The notes under the pieces were generated by a model, which saw only the letters and a program-made list of their open reading frames with translations, was not told where the DNA came from and ran no database searches. Shown here one piece after another: positions 1 through 6,658 of a DNA stretch of 6,779 nucleotides (its first letter is position 1; each line of letters opens with the position of its first letter). Source of the stretch: Chroococcidiopsidaceae cyanobacterium CP_BM_RX_35 (lineage in GTDB: Bacteria; Cyanobacteriota; Cyanobacteriia; Cyanobacteriales; Chroococcidiopsidaceae); contig JAFAVL010000385.1 in assembly GCA_019242465.1 (NCBI GenBank), positions 1-6,779 of the forward strand, in the 5' to 3' direction. Made by a program: the position numbers and the translations under genes.

Positions 1-209
1 TATACGATTGTTAATCCTTGTTCAGCATAAGCTTCAGCCATTTAGAGTATGTCTAGCTGTTTAGGAAACAAACTGGCTGGATAGGGGCTGCTGCTTGAAT
101 TGTTGACGAATTATCCATTACAGAGTTTAAAACCGAAGCTGGCTGCATTTCACTATAAATAGCTTTAGGCTAATACATGTAATCACACAATTTTTTGAGA
201 AAAATACCC

Positions 210-584
210 ATGAATAATGAAAGAAGTCTTTACAAAAACACAGATATGAAGGAAGAAGACACTACAGCGGACAGAGGGATTATCCCTGCTGAGGTAGCGG
301 CACGTCGGGAGAGGGAAGGTGATGCGTTTAGGCGAACGGCTGACGAACAAGCAGATCCTGAGAGCATTGATGTTACGGGGGGAGCCACAGTAGACCAAGA
401 GGGGCTGGCAAATAATTATGCAATTGAACCCGAAATGTACGTTAACGAGCCAGGAGACTTGAGGCAAGAAGAGTCAGAACTTGCTGCTGAACGTGCCCAT
501 GAACTAGAAGAGCTGCAAGAAGACGAAGAGGGCAAGCTTGATATGGAACACGACAAACGTCATCGAGGACCAGGGTTAGTTTAG
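210..584 (+). CDS. Small acidic, probably disordered hypothetical protein (124 aa)
   Basis: The function is not known. The product is very hydrophilic, rich in Glu, Asp and Arg, and has no Cys, no Trp, no signal peptide and no membrane segment, so a soluble and largely disordered cytoplasmic protein is expected. A more ordered core lies around residues 55-83, with a TGGATVDQEGL stretch followed by NNYAIEPEMY and a PGD turn. From memory this pattern recurs in short cyanobacterial hypothetical proteins; I cannot name the family with certainty. The segment from about residue 84 to 112 is Glu/Leu/Ala rich and could form a helix. The ATG at 210 was chosen. The frame is also open to a TTG at 195, but that would add only five residues, and the ATG at 246 would also be possible. 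No strong Shine-Dalgarno stands before any of them. A TATAAA box at 154-159 might serve as a -10 element, without a clear -35. The gene is monocistronic; what follows on its 3' side is decayed sequence on the other strand. Confidence 0.75.
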   Translation: MNNERSLYKNTDMKEEDTTADRGIIPAEVAARREREGDAFRRTADEQADPESIDVTGGATVDQEGLANNYAIEPEMYVNEPGDLRQEESELAAERAHELEELQEDEEGKLDMEHDKRHRGPGLV

Positions 585-589
585 GGGAA

Positions 590-767
590 GGAGTAATCAT
601 CACGACCAGTCCATGTTCAGGCAAGTCAACTTGTTTCGCAAAAGCATGTGCCTCTTGAACACTCTTCACTAGTCTGGTAACTGTGGATGTTTTATGTCTC
701 CAATACCGTTTTGTTTGATTACTGCAACATCTGAATTGCTGTAAATGCGCTCTGATAGGGCTTTCAT
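590..767 (-). pseudogene. Possible decayed gene fragment of uncertain family
   Basis: Two protein-like stretches lie in different frames of the minus strand. The first (765-767 down to a TAG at 669-671) begins MKALSERIYSNSDVAVIKQN and reads for 32 codons. The second, in another frame from about 690 down to 595, reads VTRLVKSVQEAHAFAKQV and then an LPEHGLVVM stretch. The second resembles, from memory, the end of DUF6671-type cyanobacterial proteins, which carry an EEAxxFAxxVGFPEHGLVV-like motif; this is a weak recognition. Neither stretch has a Shine-Dalgarno or a full-length frame. The simplest reading is one gene broken by a frameshift and truncated at both sides, but two unrelated scraps or chance are possible. 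It lies directly downstream of the porin relic on the same strand, which fits a generally eroding stretch. Confidence 0.28.
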
Positions 768-797
768 AAATCCATGCAGCCAAAATGGATGGGTAGC

Positions 798-1245
798 CTA
801 AAAGCTGAAAGTGGTACGCAGTACAGCTACCGCTGTCGTGTTGTTCCTGCTGTTTCCTTCAAGGTTGAACAGGACAAATGCACCAGGCGTAGTCCTGATA
901 TTATCGTTAGCCTGAAAGCGATAGTAAGCCTCTAAAGGGTAAGGAGTCGCCCGGTTAGGGGGAAGAGAAGCTCCCCCACCCGCATCAACTCGATAAATTG
1001 GCTGCCCAAACAGAATTCCGGCGGCGTTGTCCTTCTTTAACAGATCTGTGAAATGCTCACCTGCCATCCAAGCCGTGAGGGTGGTGGAAGCACTCCTGCC
1101 ACCATCGTTGTAGAGAAAGAAGGCTACACCATATCCACTCAAAGCAATTTTTGGAGATAAACGATAAGTTGCCGTGGCACCTACTGAATTCGGTGGTAAA
1201 CTCTTGTTGCAACCGCTGTAGAGTGATGAGATCTTCTCTACGCAC
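798..1245 (-). pseudogene. Remnant of a cyanobacterial SLH/OprB-type (iron-uptake) porin with internal deletion and frameshift
   Basis: Intact members are outer-membrane beta-barrels of roughly 500 residues or more: a signal peptide, an SLH domain, a short coiled coil and then the barrel. Here only two pieces survive. Codons 1245 to 1186 read VRREDLITLQRLQQEFTTEF, which matches the conserved coiled coil after the SLH domain. In a different frame, about 1190 down to the TAG at 798-800 reads the last barrel strands: NSVGATATYRLSPKIALSGYG, then a GILFGQP turn, the EAYYRFQANDNI strand and TTPGAFVLFNLEGN, closing in RTTFSF. The C-terminal phenylalanine is the usual outer-membrane barrel signature. 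The two pieces meet at about 1186-1191 (GAATTC), so most of the barrel is missing and the frame is shifted. A TAG (1246-1248) sits just before the coil piece and no signal peptide or SLH domain is found upstream. A functional product is very unlikely. Family assignment is by recognised motifs; the relic status is read directly from the frames. Confidence 0.68.
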
Positions 1246-1319
1246 CTAGCTTGACCGATAGCGATAGTCAGTTAGGAATGCCAAGATCAATATAGAAGTA
1301 GCATCCTCCTAAAACTTCT

Positions 1320-2837
1320 ATGCCAACACAGCGCGAATCAGTTGCTCAGCACTATCACGAGCGAACTAAATATGACCCGGAGACGATCGCTCTCCAGAGT
1401 CAGGGATTGGAATGGGATAAGCAGCCAGTGCCGTTCAAGGAATACAAGATTGGCACAACCTATGATCTGAAGCCCTATCTCAATCCTGAACCGCCAGCAT
1501 TGACAGCTGATCTTCAGCAATGGCGGCGGCTGTCCCAACTGCTGTTTTATAGTTATGGTCTAACAGCTAAGGTGCCAACAATGACGGGGGAGCCAATATA
1601 TCTTAGAGCTGCGCCTTCTGCTGGTGGCTTATACCCAGCGGAAGTCTATCTGATCTCCCGTGGCACACCACTCTTGCCTGAGGGACTGTACAACTATCAG
1701 CCTCAGACCCATACTTTAATCAATTTTTGGGAGAGTGAAGTATGGCAGACCTTGCAAACAGCTTGTTTCTGGCATCCGGGTTTAGACAGTAGCCAATTGA
1801 CAATCGTCACCACTGCTGTTTTCTATCGCTCGGCTTGGCGCTATAAAGCTCGAGCCTATCGGCGAATTTTTCTGGATACTGGTCATTTACTCGGTAATTT
1901 TGAGTTGGCCTGCGCCCTGAATGATTATCGACCCCATTTAATCGGTGGTTTCATAGATGAGGCGGTTAATCGATTGTTATACCTTGACCAAGAGCAGGAG
2001 GGAGCGATCGCCGTCATGCCATTGGCTGACCTACTTGAGGTGAGTCAAAACTTGCCAGTGAGCCAAACTGCTCTGCCCTCTGCCACTCAGACTGAGTATC
2101 CTCAACTGCTAGATAGTGAATTGTTGGGATATTGCCATCGGGCAACGCAGATTAGTACAGGCAAGCCAGACTTAAAGGTTACACCAGAACTAATCCAGTC
2201 AGACAAATACAATTTTCCTTTCTGTCTTAAAGTTTCCACAGCAACAACTGCCATCGACTGGGGAACCAATCTAGAAGGGCTAGCAAGTACTATTCTTAAA
2301 CGGCGCTCCACTCGTGCCTACAGTGGTTTCGATTTAACTCTCGACGAACTCAAAGCTCTATTAGATTTCACTTACCAACCTCAGCATTACACTGACCAAG
2401 GTTTGGATAGCTCTCCCGACTACTTTGATTTGAATTTAATTGAAACCTTCGTTGCTGTATCTGGGGTAACAGGTTTGGAGGAGGGATGCTACTATTACGC
2501 ACCGAAAGCTCAAGAACTGCGGCAAATTCGGTTTAAAAATTTCCGACGGGAGTTACACTATCTCTGCTTGGGACAAGAACTGGGTCGGGATGCAGCAGCG
2601 GTGTTGTTCCACACAGCCGATCTAAAAACGGCGATCACTCAGTATGGCGATCGGGCTTATCGCTATCTCCACATGGATGCTGGGCATTTGGGACAACGAC
2701 TGAATTTAGCTACTATTCGCCTGAATTTGGGTGTGAGCGGTATTGCTGGCTTTTTTGACGACCAGGTGAATGAAGTGTTGGGTATCCCCGCTGATGAGGC
2801 GGTGCTGTACATTACGACGCTAGGGCGTCCGCGATGA
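1320..2837 (+). CDS. SagB/ThcOx-type dehydrogenase with two tandem nitroreductase-like domains (505 aa)
   Basis: This belongs to the FMN-dependent nitroreductase fold, subgroup SagB/ThcOx. The best-known members oxidise azolines to azoles in thiazole/oxazole-modified peptides; the substrate of this long cyanobacterial form is not evident. Two half-domains are visible. The N-terminal half (about 65-245) has RAAPSAGGLYPAEVYLI at 97-113, typical of the flavin-site loop, and YRRIFLDTGHLLGNFELAC at 180-198. The C-terminal half (about 318-505) has KRRSTRAYSG at 327-336, the arginine-rich FMN phosphate-contacting motif, then YRYLHMDAGHLGQRLNLA at 447-464 and a terminal VLYITTLGRP. The first half lacks the RRSxR motif and the second lacks the SAGGLYP loop, as if the two halves complement each other. 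The length fits the two-domain family, so the gene appears complete. The ATG at 1320 gives a plausible N-terminus (ESVAQHYHERTKYDPETI); there is no Shine-Dalgarno before it. It has no cooperating gene on its strand and converges on the MscS gene, 112 bp away, with no T-tailed terminator hairpin between. No YcaO or precursor peptide is nearby. Confidence 0.93.
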   Translation: MPTQRESVAQHYHERTKYDPETIALQSQGLEWDKQPVPFKEYKIGTTYDLKPYLNPEPPALTADLQQWRRLSQLLFYSYGLTAKVPTMTGEPIYLRAAPSAGGLYPAEVYLISRGTPLLPEGLYNYQPQTHTLINFWESEVWQTLQTACFWHPGLDSSQLTIVTTAVFYRSAWRYKARAYRRIFLDTGHLLGNFELACALNDYRPHLIGGFIDEAVNRLLYLDQEQEGAIAVMPLADLLEVSQNLPVSQTALPSATQTEYPQLLDSELLGYCHRATQISTGKPDLKVTPELIQSDKYNFPFCLKVSTATTAIDWGTNLEGLASTILKRRSTRAYSGFDLTLDELKALLDFTYQPQHYTDQGLDSSPDYFDLNLIETFVAVSGVTGLEEGCYYYAPKAQELRQIRFKNFRRELHYLCLGQELGRDAAAVLFHTADLKTAITQYGDRAYRYLHMDAGHLGQRLNLATIRLNLGVSGIAGFFDDQVNEVLGIPADEAVLYITTLGRPR

Positions 2838-2949
2838 AACGACGCGCGAAAGCTTCCGGTCATGACGACCAACCAGGCATGGAAGTTAATTAAGCTCGAT
2901 CTCCAGATTGAAGTCATTAGATAGCACCGAAGGAAACCTGACAGATTTA

Positions 2950-4128
2950 CTACAATTGATCAGCCCTGCGGGAAGAATGTCGGGGGGAGAGGAGTTCAAA
3001 TCCTACCTCGTTGCACTTGTCCTGAATATTTTTGTGTAATTCTGAATAGATCGTCGACATTATTTTGGGATTGTCAATGTAGACGTTAAGCTGATAAGTT
3101 ACATAAAAAACATCGAGACTAACATTTTCCACATATGGACTGGGGTCTGCTAGGACACAGGGGGTTGCACGAGCAGCAGCAATCAGCACTTCGTGGACTC
3201 CACGCCATGGTAGCTCGTATCCAAAGGTAACTTTGGTACTTAGGTTAAGCGGAGGAGAGCTAGGATCTCGTGCTGCTGTACTGAAATTAATAATAGGGTT
3301 ATTGACTATTTGGGAGTTGGGGATAGTGATAACGGCGTTGTTTTCAGTACGAACATGCGTTGCCAACAAGGACTTTTCTACCACGTCTCCTATGGTATCC
3401 GCAATTTTGACACGATCTCCAATATTAAAGGCTCGATTATAAATTAGGATGATACCTGAGACTATGCTAGTAACAGCACCAGTAGACCCCAGTGAAACAA
3501 GGATTCCCAAAAAAATTGAAACACCTTGAAAAGCTGGAGAGTGACTTCCAGGGAGGTAGGGAAAAATTAAAACGATAGCAAGAGAAAAGATTAATATCAC
3601 CAAAATGTAGTAAGTTGGACTTATCCACTCTCGATAAAACCAGCTGAATGAGATATTTCCTTTTTCTAATTCAGAAAATATGAGCTTTACAAAGCGAATA
3701 ATGTAGGAAGTAGCAAAAATAATTAGGGCAATACTAAATATATTTGGTATATAGGACACAATTGCTATTACAGCTGCCACAAGCGCAGAAAATAGGTAAT
3801 GAGAAAGTACTGAACCATAATGTTTCGTCCGTGAAAAAAAAGACAAGACTAATAGGATATAGAGATAGACAAGAAGAAACTTGATTGTCTGATGTGTTAT
3901 CTTAACCAGATTGAGTAAAAAGCTGGTGATTCGACTAGAAGAGAGGAGTTCTAGATTTTGAATTCTAATGGAAGGAATACGTTCTGCTTCTAGAGATTGC
4001 AATTTGTTAGAAATTCGGGAGAAAGCCCGGTTTTCTAACCTAAAGATGACGTAAAGAGCAATTGAGGTAACAAAGGCATAAAAAATGCCTAAAAAAAGGG
4101 GAAGCCAAGGGAAACTAGTTTTAATCAT
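2950..4128 (-). CDS. MscS-family mechanosensitive ion channel (392 aa)
   Basis: An inner-membrane channel of the small-conductance mechanosensitive (MscS) type, expected to open under membrane tension after hypo-osmotic shock. Hydrophobic helices are seen at about 8-28, 82-98, 110-150 (probably two), 172-192 and 202-230. The last is the pore-lining helix, rich in Gly, Ala and Ser (GILVSLGSTGAVTSIVSGII), and runs into NRAFNIGDRVKIADTIGDVV, the hallmark start of the beta domain. The motif IPNSQIVNNPIINFS (269-283) is the conserved end of that domain, and the rest to about 378 is the alpha/beta cytoplasmic vestibule. The protein is longer than E. coli MscS (286 aa) because of two or three extra N-terminal helices and an intervening charged linker (about 30-65). 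The ATG at 4126-4128 has only a poor ribosome binding site. It is second in a possible two-gene unit with the DUF4337 gene 133 bp upstream. The coding strand is visibly more AT-rich than the SagB gene. The specific ion preference cannot be read from sequence. Confidence 0.95.
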   Translation of the reverse strand: MIKTSFPWLPLFLGIFYAFVTSIALYVIFRLENRAFSRISNKLQSLEAERIPSIRIQNLELLSSSRITSFLLNLVKITHQTIKFLLVYLYILLVLSFFSRTKHYGSVLSHYLFSALVAAVIAIVSYIPNIFSIALIIFATSYIIRFVKLIFSELEKGNISFSWFYREWISPTYYILVILIFSLAIVLIFPYLPGSHSPAFQGVSIFLGILVSLGSTGAVTSIVSGIILIYNRAFNIGDRVKIADTIGDVVEKSLLATHVRTENNAVITIPNSQIVNNPIINFSTAARDPSSPPLNLSTKVTFGYELPWRGVHEVLIAAARATPCVLADPSPYVENVSLDVFYVTYQLNVYIDNPKIMSTIYSELHKNIQDKCNEVGFELLSPRHSSRRADQL

Positions 4129-4184
4129 GGCTGTAGCTAGAAAACATTACAAATACGGTTAACTTAAACGTTAAGCAGAGATAA

Positions 4185-4258
4185 GAAGGGAAAAAAGAAG
4201 GTTATTATCCAGGACACCAATGAATGTAGTTTTTTTCCTTGGTTTAGCGTTTCCCTTC
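4185..4258. repeat. Widely spaced inverted repeat GAAGGGAAA / TTTCCCTTC in the DUF4337-MscS gap
   Basis: The nonamer GAAGGGAAA at 4185-4193 is matched by its exact complement TTTCCCTTC at 4250-4258, 56 bases apart, filling most of the 133-bp gap between the two minus-strand genes. The loop is too long for an ordinary intrinsic terminator and no T-tract follows the 3' arm in the direction of transcription. A second short inverted repeat, CTTAA-ACG-TTAAG, lies at 4163-4175, nearer the MscS start. Either could be regulatory or chance; the tract is purine/pyrimidine biased, which makes such matches easier. Confidence 0.3.
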
Positions 4259-4261
4259 GTC

Positions 4262-4882
4262 TTATTTGAGTACAGCCGCGTCATGAGCTGGTGCCGATTC
4301 TTTTAGGAAAAAGCTGTTTCCCACAAAATAAGTACCTAACAAAGCAACCATAATTGACAGGATCCAGAGATTGCGATTTTTTGCTAGGGCAGAAATTGCC
4401 GAGAGAGCCACAGAAATTTGTAAAATAGCTACAGAATAAGCATAGCCGTGATGCTGTTCAATTAACCGTTCTGCCTCTTGAGAATAACGCTCTGACAATT
4501 TTTCATCGTTGCTTGCCTTTTGTGAAATAGTTTTTTGCTCTTTCTTGTAGCGCTCAATCTCTTGACCAATTTTTACAGGAGTTGGCTTACCCAAAGAAGT
4601 CAGCAGAGATTTCTGGGATTCAAGAACAGTAGCCTTAATGCCCTTGGCTTGATAGTAAGCCCACTGATCTGAAGCTTGAGTATACGCAGCAACAGCATCA
4701 TTCTTATTACTCAAAGCCATGTTAATCGTCGATCCAGATTCGAGACCTGCAATAGCAGCTATGACAGCAATAATTGCTGTAGAAAAGGAAACTCGCTTGA
4801 AAAAGCCGCTTTCCTCTTTTTTCTCTTTGTTCGCTTCTTCAAACTCCTCTATCAAAGTTTTAGTTTCAGTTTCTTCTGGCAT
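4262..4882 (-). CDS. DUF4337 family membrane protein (206 aa)
   Basis: The molecular function of DUF4337 is unknown. The protein starts with a charged Glu/Lys tail (1-30), followed by a membrane helix at about 33-50. Next comes the family-typical segment with NKNDAVAAYTQASDQWAYYQAKGIK at 59-83, of which SDQWAYYQAK is the clearest marker, then a long soluble, Lys/Glu/Gln-rich helical region (about 85-145, likely coiled coil). Two closing helices lie at about 147-167 and 171-193, with a short polar tail. The predicted form is a three-helix inner-membrane protein with a large helical loop. The length is normal for the family, so the gene looks complete. The ATG at 4880-4882 is supported by GAGGA six bases upstream. 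It is the first gene of a possible unit with the downstream MscS-like gene. The pairing suggests a membrane or envelope role, but that is inference only. Confidence 0.9.
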   Translation of the reverse strand: MPEETETKTLIEEFEEANKEKKEESGFFKRVSFSTAIIAVIAAIAGLESGSTINMALSNKNDAVAAYTQASDQWAYYQAKGIKATVLESQKSLLTSLGKPTPVKIGQEIERYKKEQKTISQKASNDEKLSERYSQEAERLIEQHHGYAYSVAILQISVALSAISALAKNRNLWILSIMVALLGTYFVGNSFFLKESAPAHDAAVLK

Positions 4883-4888
4883 ATCATT

Positions 4889-4893
4889 TCCTC
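4889..4893 (-). promoter_or_regulatory. Shine-Dalgarno site of the DUF4337 gene
   Basis: The minus strand reads GAGGA here, leaving a six-base spacer to the ATG at 4880-4882. It is the only clear ribosome binding site in the window and fixes the start of that gene; the other genes have weak or no such sites. Confidence 0.65.
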
Positions 4894-4989
4894 GACTATT
4901 GATGGATGTGAAACTAACCAGATTGATAACTCAGATGCCCCTCCATATATTTGTTGCCGCTATATTGTCGCCTAATTAGTTAGTTCATT

Positions 4990-5018
4990 GTTATAGAATA
5001 GCTGAAGGGAGCTACCAA
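4990..5018 (-). promoter_or_regulatory. Candidate sigma70-type promoter for the DUF4337 (and perhaps MscS) gene
   Basis: On the minus strand a -35-like TTGGTA (5013-5018) is followed after exactly 17 bases by a -10-like TATAAC (4990-4995). Transcription would start near 4983, giving a leader of about 100 bases. A short inverted repeat, TGACA-GGCT-TGTCA (5038-5051), lies about 20 bases upstream of the -35 and could be an activator site. This is pattern matching only; in AT-rich spacer such pairs also arise by chance. Confidence 0.38.
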
Positions 5019-5070
5019 CGCCAATTTGGGCACAATGTGACAGGCTTGTCAGCCCTGGCTAATCTGTTAA

Positions 5071-5496
5071 GTTGCTGATCTGGCTTCCTCTTTAAGAATA
5101 AATCAAGAAAATAAAGAACCAATAAGGACATCGGAATTATTTCAAAAAGCTTTAGAAATAGTTAACCTAATTTTCCATAAGGGTGTTGGTTAAGGTGCTT
5201 TTGCTTACTCCTTCCAGAAGGTAGAGGTCGAAACCTCAGCTACTTAATTAGATGTCCAGAGGATTAAAAAGAAGGAGGATGGCGTTATTATAGTTAGGGT
5301 TGGCGTTTGTCCTGATATAGATAAGGTAAAAATCTACAAAGACTTTAATAGAGTTTTGTCAGCACAATATCAAGCAAGACTTGAGGATAAAGATAAACAT
5401 ATTAATCAGTTATTTTATGCCAAACATGTATTCGGGTTGCAGAGGTCTCTAACAGCTCAACGTTTAGTTCACGACTGGGTAAGACCACATTGGTGA
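5071..5496 (+). pseudogene. Nonsense-interrupted relic of a coiled-coil cyanobacterial protein
   Basis: One frame stays protein-like from 5071 to the TGA at 5494-5496 but is broken by TAA at 5191-5193 and TAA at 5245-5247, and no start codon fits. The pieces read in order: an ENKEPIRTSELFQKALEIVN helix with LIFHKGVG; then GAFAYSFQKVEVETSAT; then GVIIVRVGVCPDIDKVKIYK, leading into a YQARLEDKDKHINQLFYAKH coil. The last part resembles, from memory, the YxARLxxKDEQIxxL coil found at the C-terminal end of several cyanobacterial pentapeptide-repeat or signalling proteins, where it follows a short alpha/beta segment. No pentapeptide repeats are visible upstream. That all three pieces share one frame suggests simple point-mutation decay of a once longer gene rather than chance. 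A readthrough or programmed product cannot be excluded but is unlikely with two stops. This relic occupies most of the gene-poor 850-base gap between the DUF4337 and rhomboid genes. Confidence 0.5.
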
Positions 5497-5731
5497 GTAA
5501 ACAAAAAAACGATGCCAGCCATGGCTCTAGGATTGTACCATCGACTAGTGAAGATGGAGAAATTGCTCACCTGGCTTAGTTTCCGACCTATCACGTTTTA
5601 GCGGACCTGTACCATTGTTGTTTCTGCGGTGTTGAATTCAACGCTCAACCAAATTTTAGCGGCGTTCGCCCTGAGGACGAACCCCACCAACGCGCTCCAA
5701 CCTATTCAGGTATGAATGACATTCTGCACCT
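5497..5731. other. Gene-poor spacer with one short startless frame
   Basis: No intact gene is seen. On the plus strand a 51-codon frame without a proper start runs from 5580 to a TAA at 5733-5735, overlapping the end of the rhomboid gene by a few bases. It contains YHVLADLYHCCFCGVEFN and then a Pro/Glu-rich stretch. No family could be assigned. No terminator hairpin with a T-tract was found for the rhomboid gene, which ends at 5732. Confidence 0.35.
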
Positions 5732-6445
5732 CTAATAAGAAGTCTCTTGCGTTTCTGGTCCAAACAGCCCTAACAGGTAGCCGAGAACTGCTCCAAACAC
5801 AAAGCCTCCTGCATGTGCCCAGTAAGCAACACCACCGCCCTCCATACCAATGTTGGCGGGAGCTTCTAGTTGAGCAACACCATAGAAAGCTTGCTGGACA
5901 AACCAAAATCCGAGGAAATACAACGCAGGGATTCGCACCGTAGGGAAGAAGAAGCCTAAAGGAATTAAGGTGAGAATTTCGGCACGGGGAAAACGGAGAA
6001 TGTAAGCACCCATGACACCAGCGATCGCGCCACTAGCGCCTAAGGAAGCAATCCCAGAATTTTGGGCAAAAAACCATTGGGTTAACGCTGCCAAAACACC
6101 ACAGGTCAGATAAAAGAATAAGTATTTGAAATGACCCAAGCGGTCTTCAACGTTGTTGCCAAAAATCCATAAAAATAGCATGTTTCCTGCTACATGCAGA
6201 AAACCAGCATGCAGAAACTGCGACGTAATTAAGGTTGTCCATTCAGGCAACGGATGATGCACTGGAACACCAGCTAAGCTAGCTGTTAGTTCTCGCGGCA
6301 CTACTGCTGCCAGATGGAAAAACCTGTCCAATTGTGGTGGTGCTAGAGTCAATTCGTAGATAAAAACGAGTATGTTGGCAGCAATCAGCCCATAAGTTAC
6401 ATATGGGGTAGTCATTGTCGGGTTGTCATCTCGCAAAGGAACCAC
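5732..6445 (-). CDS. Rhomboid family intramembrane serine protease (237 aa)
   Basis: A polytopic membrane protease that cleaves transmembrane segments of other proteins within the bilayer using a Ser-His dyad. The nucleophile is Ser138 in GASGAIAG (136-143) and the base is His211 in AHAGGF (210-215). The conserved HxxGNMLFLWIFG motif (84-96), which contributes the oxyanion and structural residues, is also intact. Hydrophobic helices are seen at about 15-35, 78-97, 107-126, 134-150, 172-190 and 208-228, the six-helix core of bacterial rhomboids with no extra domain. The N-terminus MVPLRDDNPT is the common start of this subfamily and supports the GTG at 6443-6445 as initiator; only a weak GAG-type site precedes it. 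The gene ends in TAG at 5732-5734. Neighbours on both sides are relics or unassigned frames, so the context gives no hint of a substrate. Confidence 0.95.
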   Translation of the reverse strand: MVPLRDDNPTMTTPYVTYGLIAANILVFIYELTLAPPQLDRFFHLAAVVPRELTASLAGVPVHHPLPEWTTLITSQFLHAGFLHVAGNMLFLWIFGNNVEDRLGHFKYLFFYLTCGVLAALTQWFFAQNSGIASLGASGAIAGVMGAYILRFPRAEILTLIPLGFFFPTVRIPALYFLGFWFVQQAFYGVAQLEAPANIGMEGGGVAYWAHAGGFVFGAVLGYLLGLFGPETQETSY

Positions 6446-6467
6446 AGCTTTTTCTCGTCTTTTGTAG

Positions 6468-6635
6468 GTTTATGACAGGCTAACTAATTCCGGTAACCAC
6501 GTCTTCTATCTTGCGGACAAACTTAGCAAACCTGTAAAGGGCTACACATTAGCTCGTTTTCTACGTGGCTGGCAACGATCAGTAGCCATAGGTATTCCCA
6601 AGGCTAAGTTGACTTGTACATCTGAAGATGCCTAA
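6468..6635 (+). pseudogene. Short startless protein-like frame, possible gene remnant
   Basis: A frame of 55 codons opens after a TAG at 6465-6467 and ends in TAA at 6633-6635. It has no ATG, GTG or TTG near its beginning, so it is probably a fragment. The residues look like real protein: NHVFYLADKLSKPVKGYTLA followed by RFLRGWQRSVAIGIPKAKL, a basic, probably helical segment. No family was recognised. It begins only 22 bases from the divergent rhomboid start and would share the upstream region of that gene. Confidence 0.3.
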
Positions 6636-6658
6636 GTTTGTAATGGGTACCAGTTTAA

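Noticed and set aside
1..41. Minus-strand frame starting MAEAYAEQGL at 41 and running off the left edge
   Set aside because: Only 13 codons are visible, there is no Shine-Dalgarno, and it follows directly on an in-frame TAA; too short to support a gene.
442..783. 113-aa minus-strand open frame as a gene
   Set aside because: About half of it overlaps the well-supported 210-584 coding region in antisense; only its upstream half looks protein-like and is reported as a relic.
798..1142. 114-aa minus-strand frame as an intact small protein starting at the TTG at 1140-1142
   Set aside because: The frame continues upstream with porin-like residues (ATATYRLSPKIA), so the TTG lies inside a barrel strand. 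It is the C-terminal end of a larger decayed gene.
1320..2837. A thiazole/oxazole-modified peptide biosynthesis cluster around the SagB-type gene
   Set aside because: No YcaO, E1-like partner, protease or short precursor peptide is seen on either side within the window.
2838..2949. Bidirectional terminator between the convergent SagB-type and MscS genes
   Set aside because: Short complementary arms exist (CTTCC/GGAAG with GGTC/GACC inside) but no T-tract follows on either strand.
5580..5735. Frame with YHVLADLYHC, which briefly recalls the start of S-adenosylmethionine decarboxylases
   Set aside because: Similarity covers about ten residues and then stops; no start codon, no cleavage-site serine region and no length. 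Not called as a speD relic.
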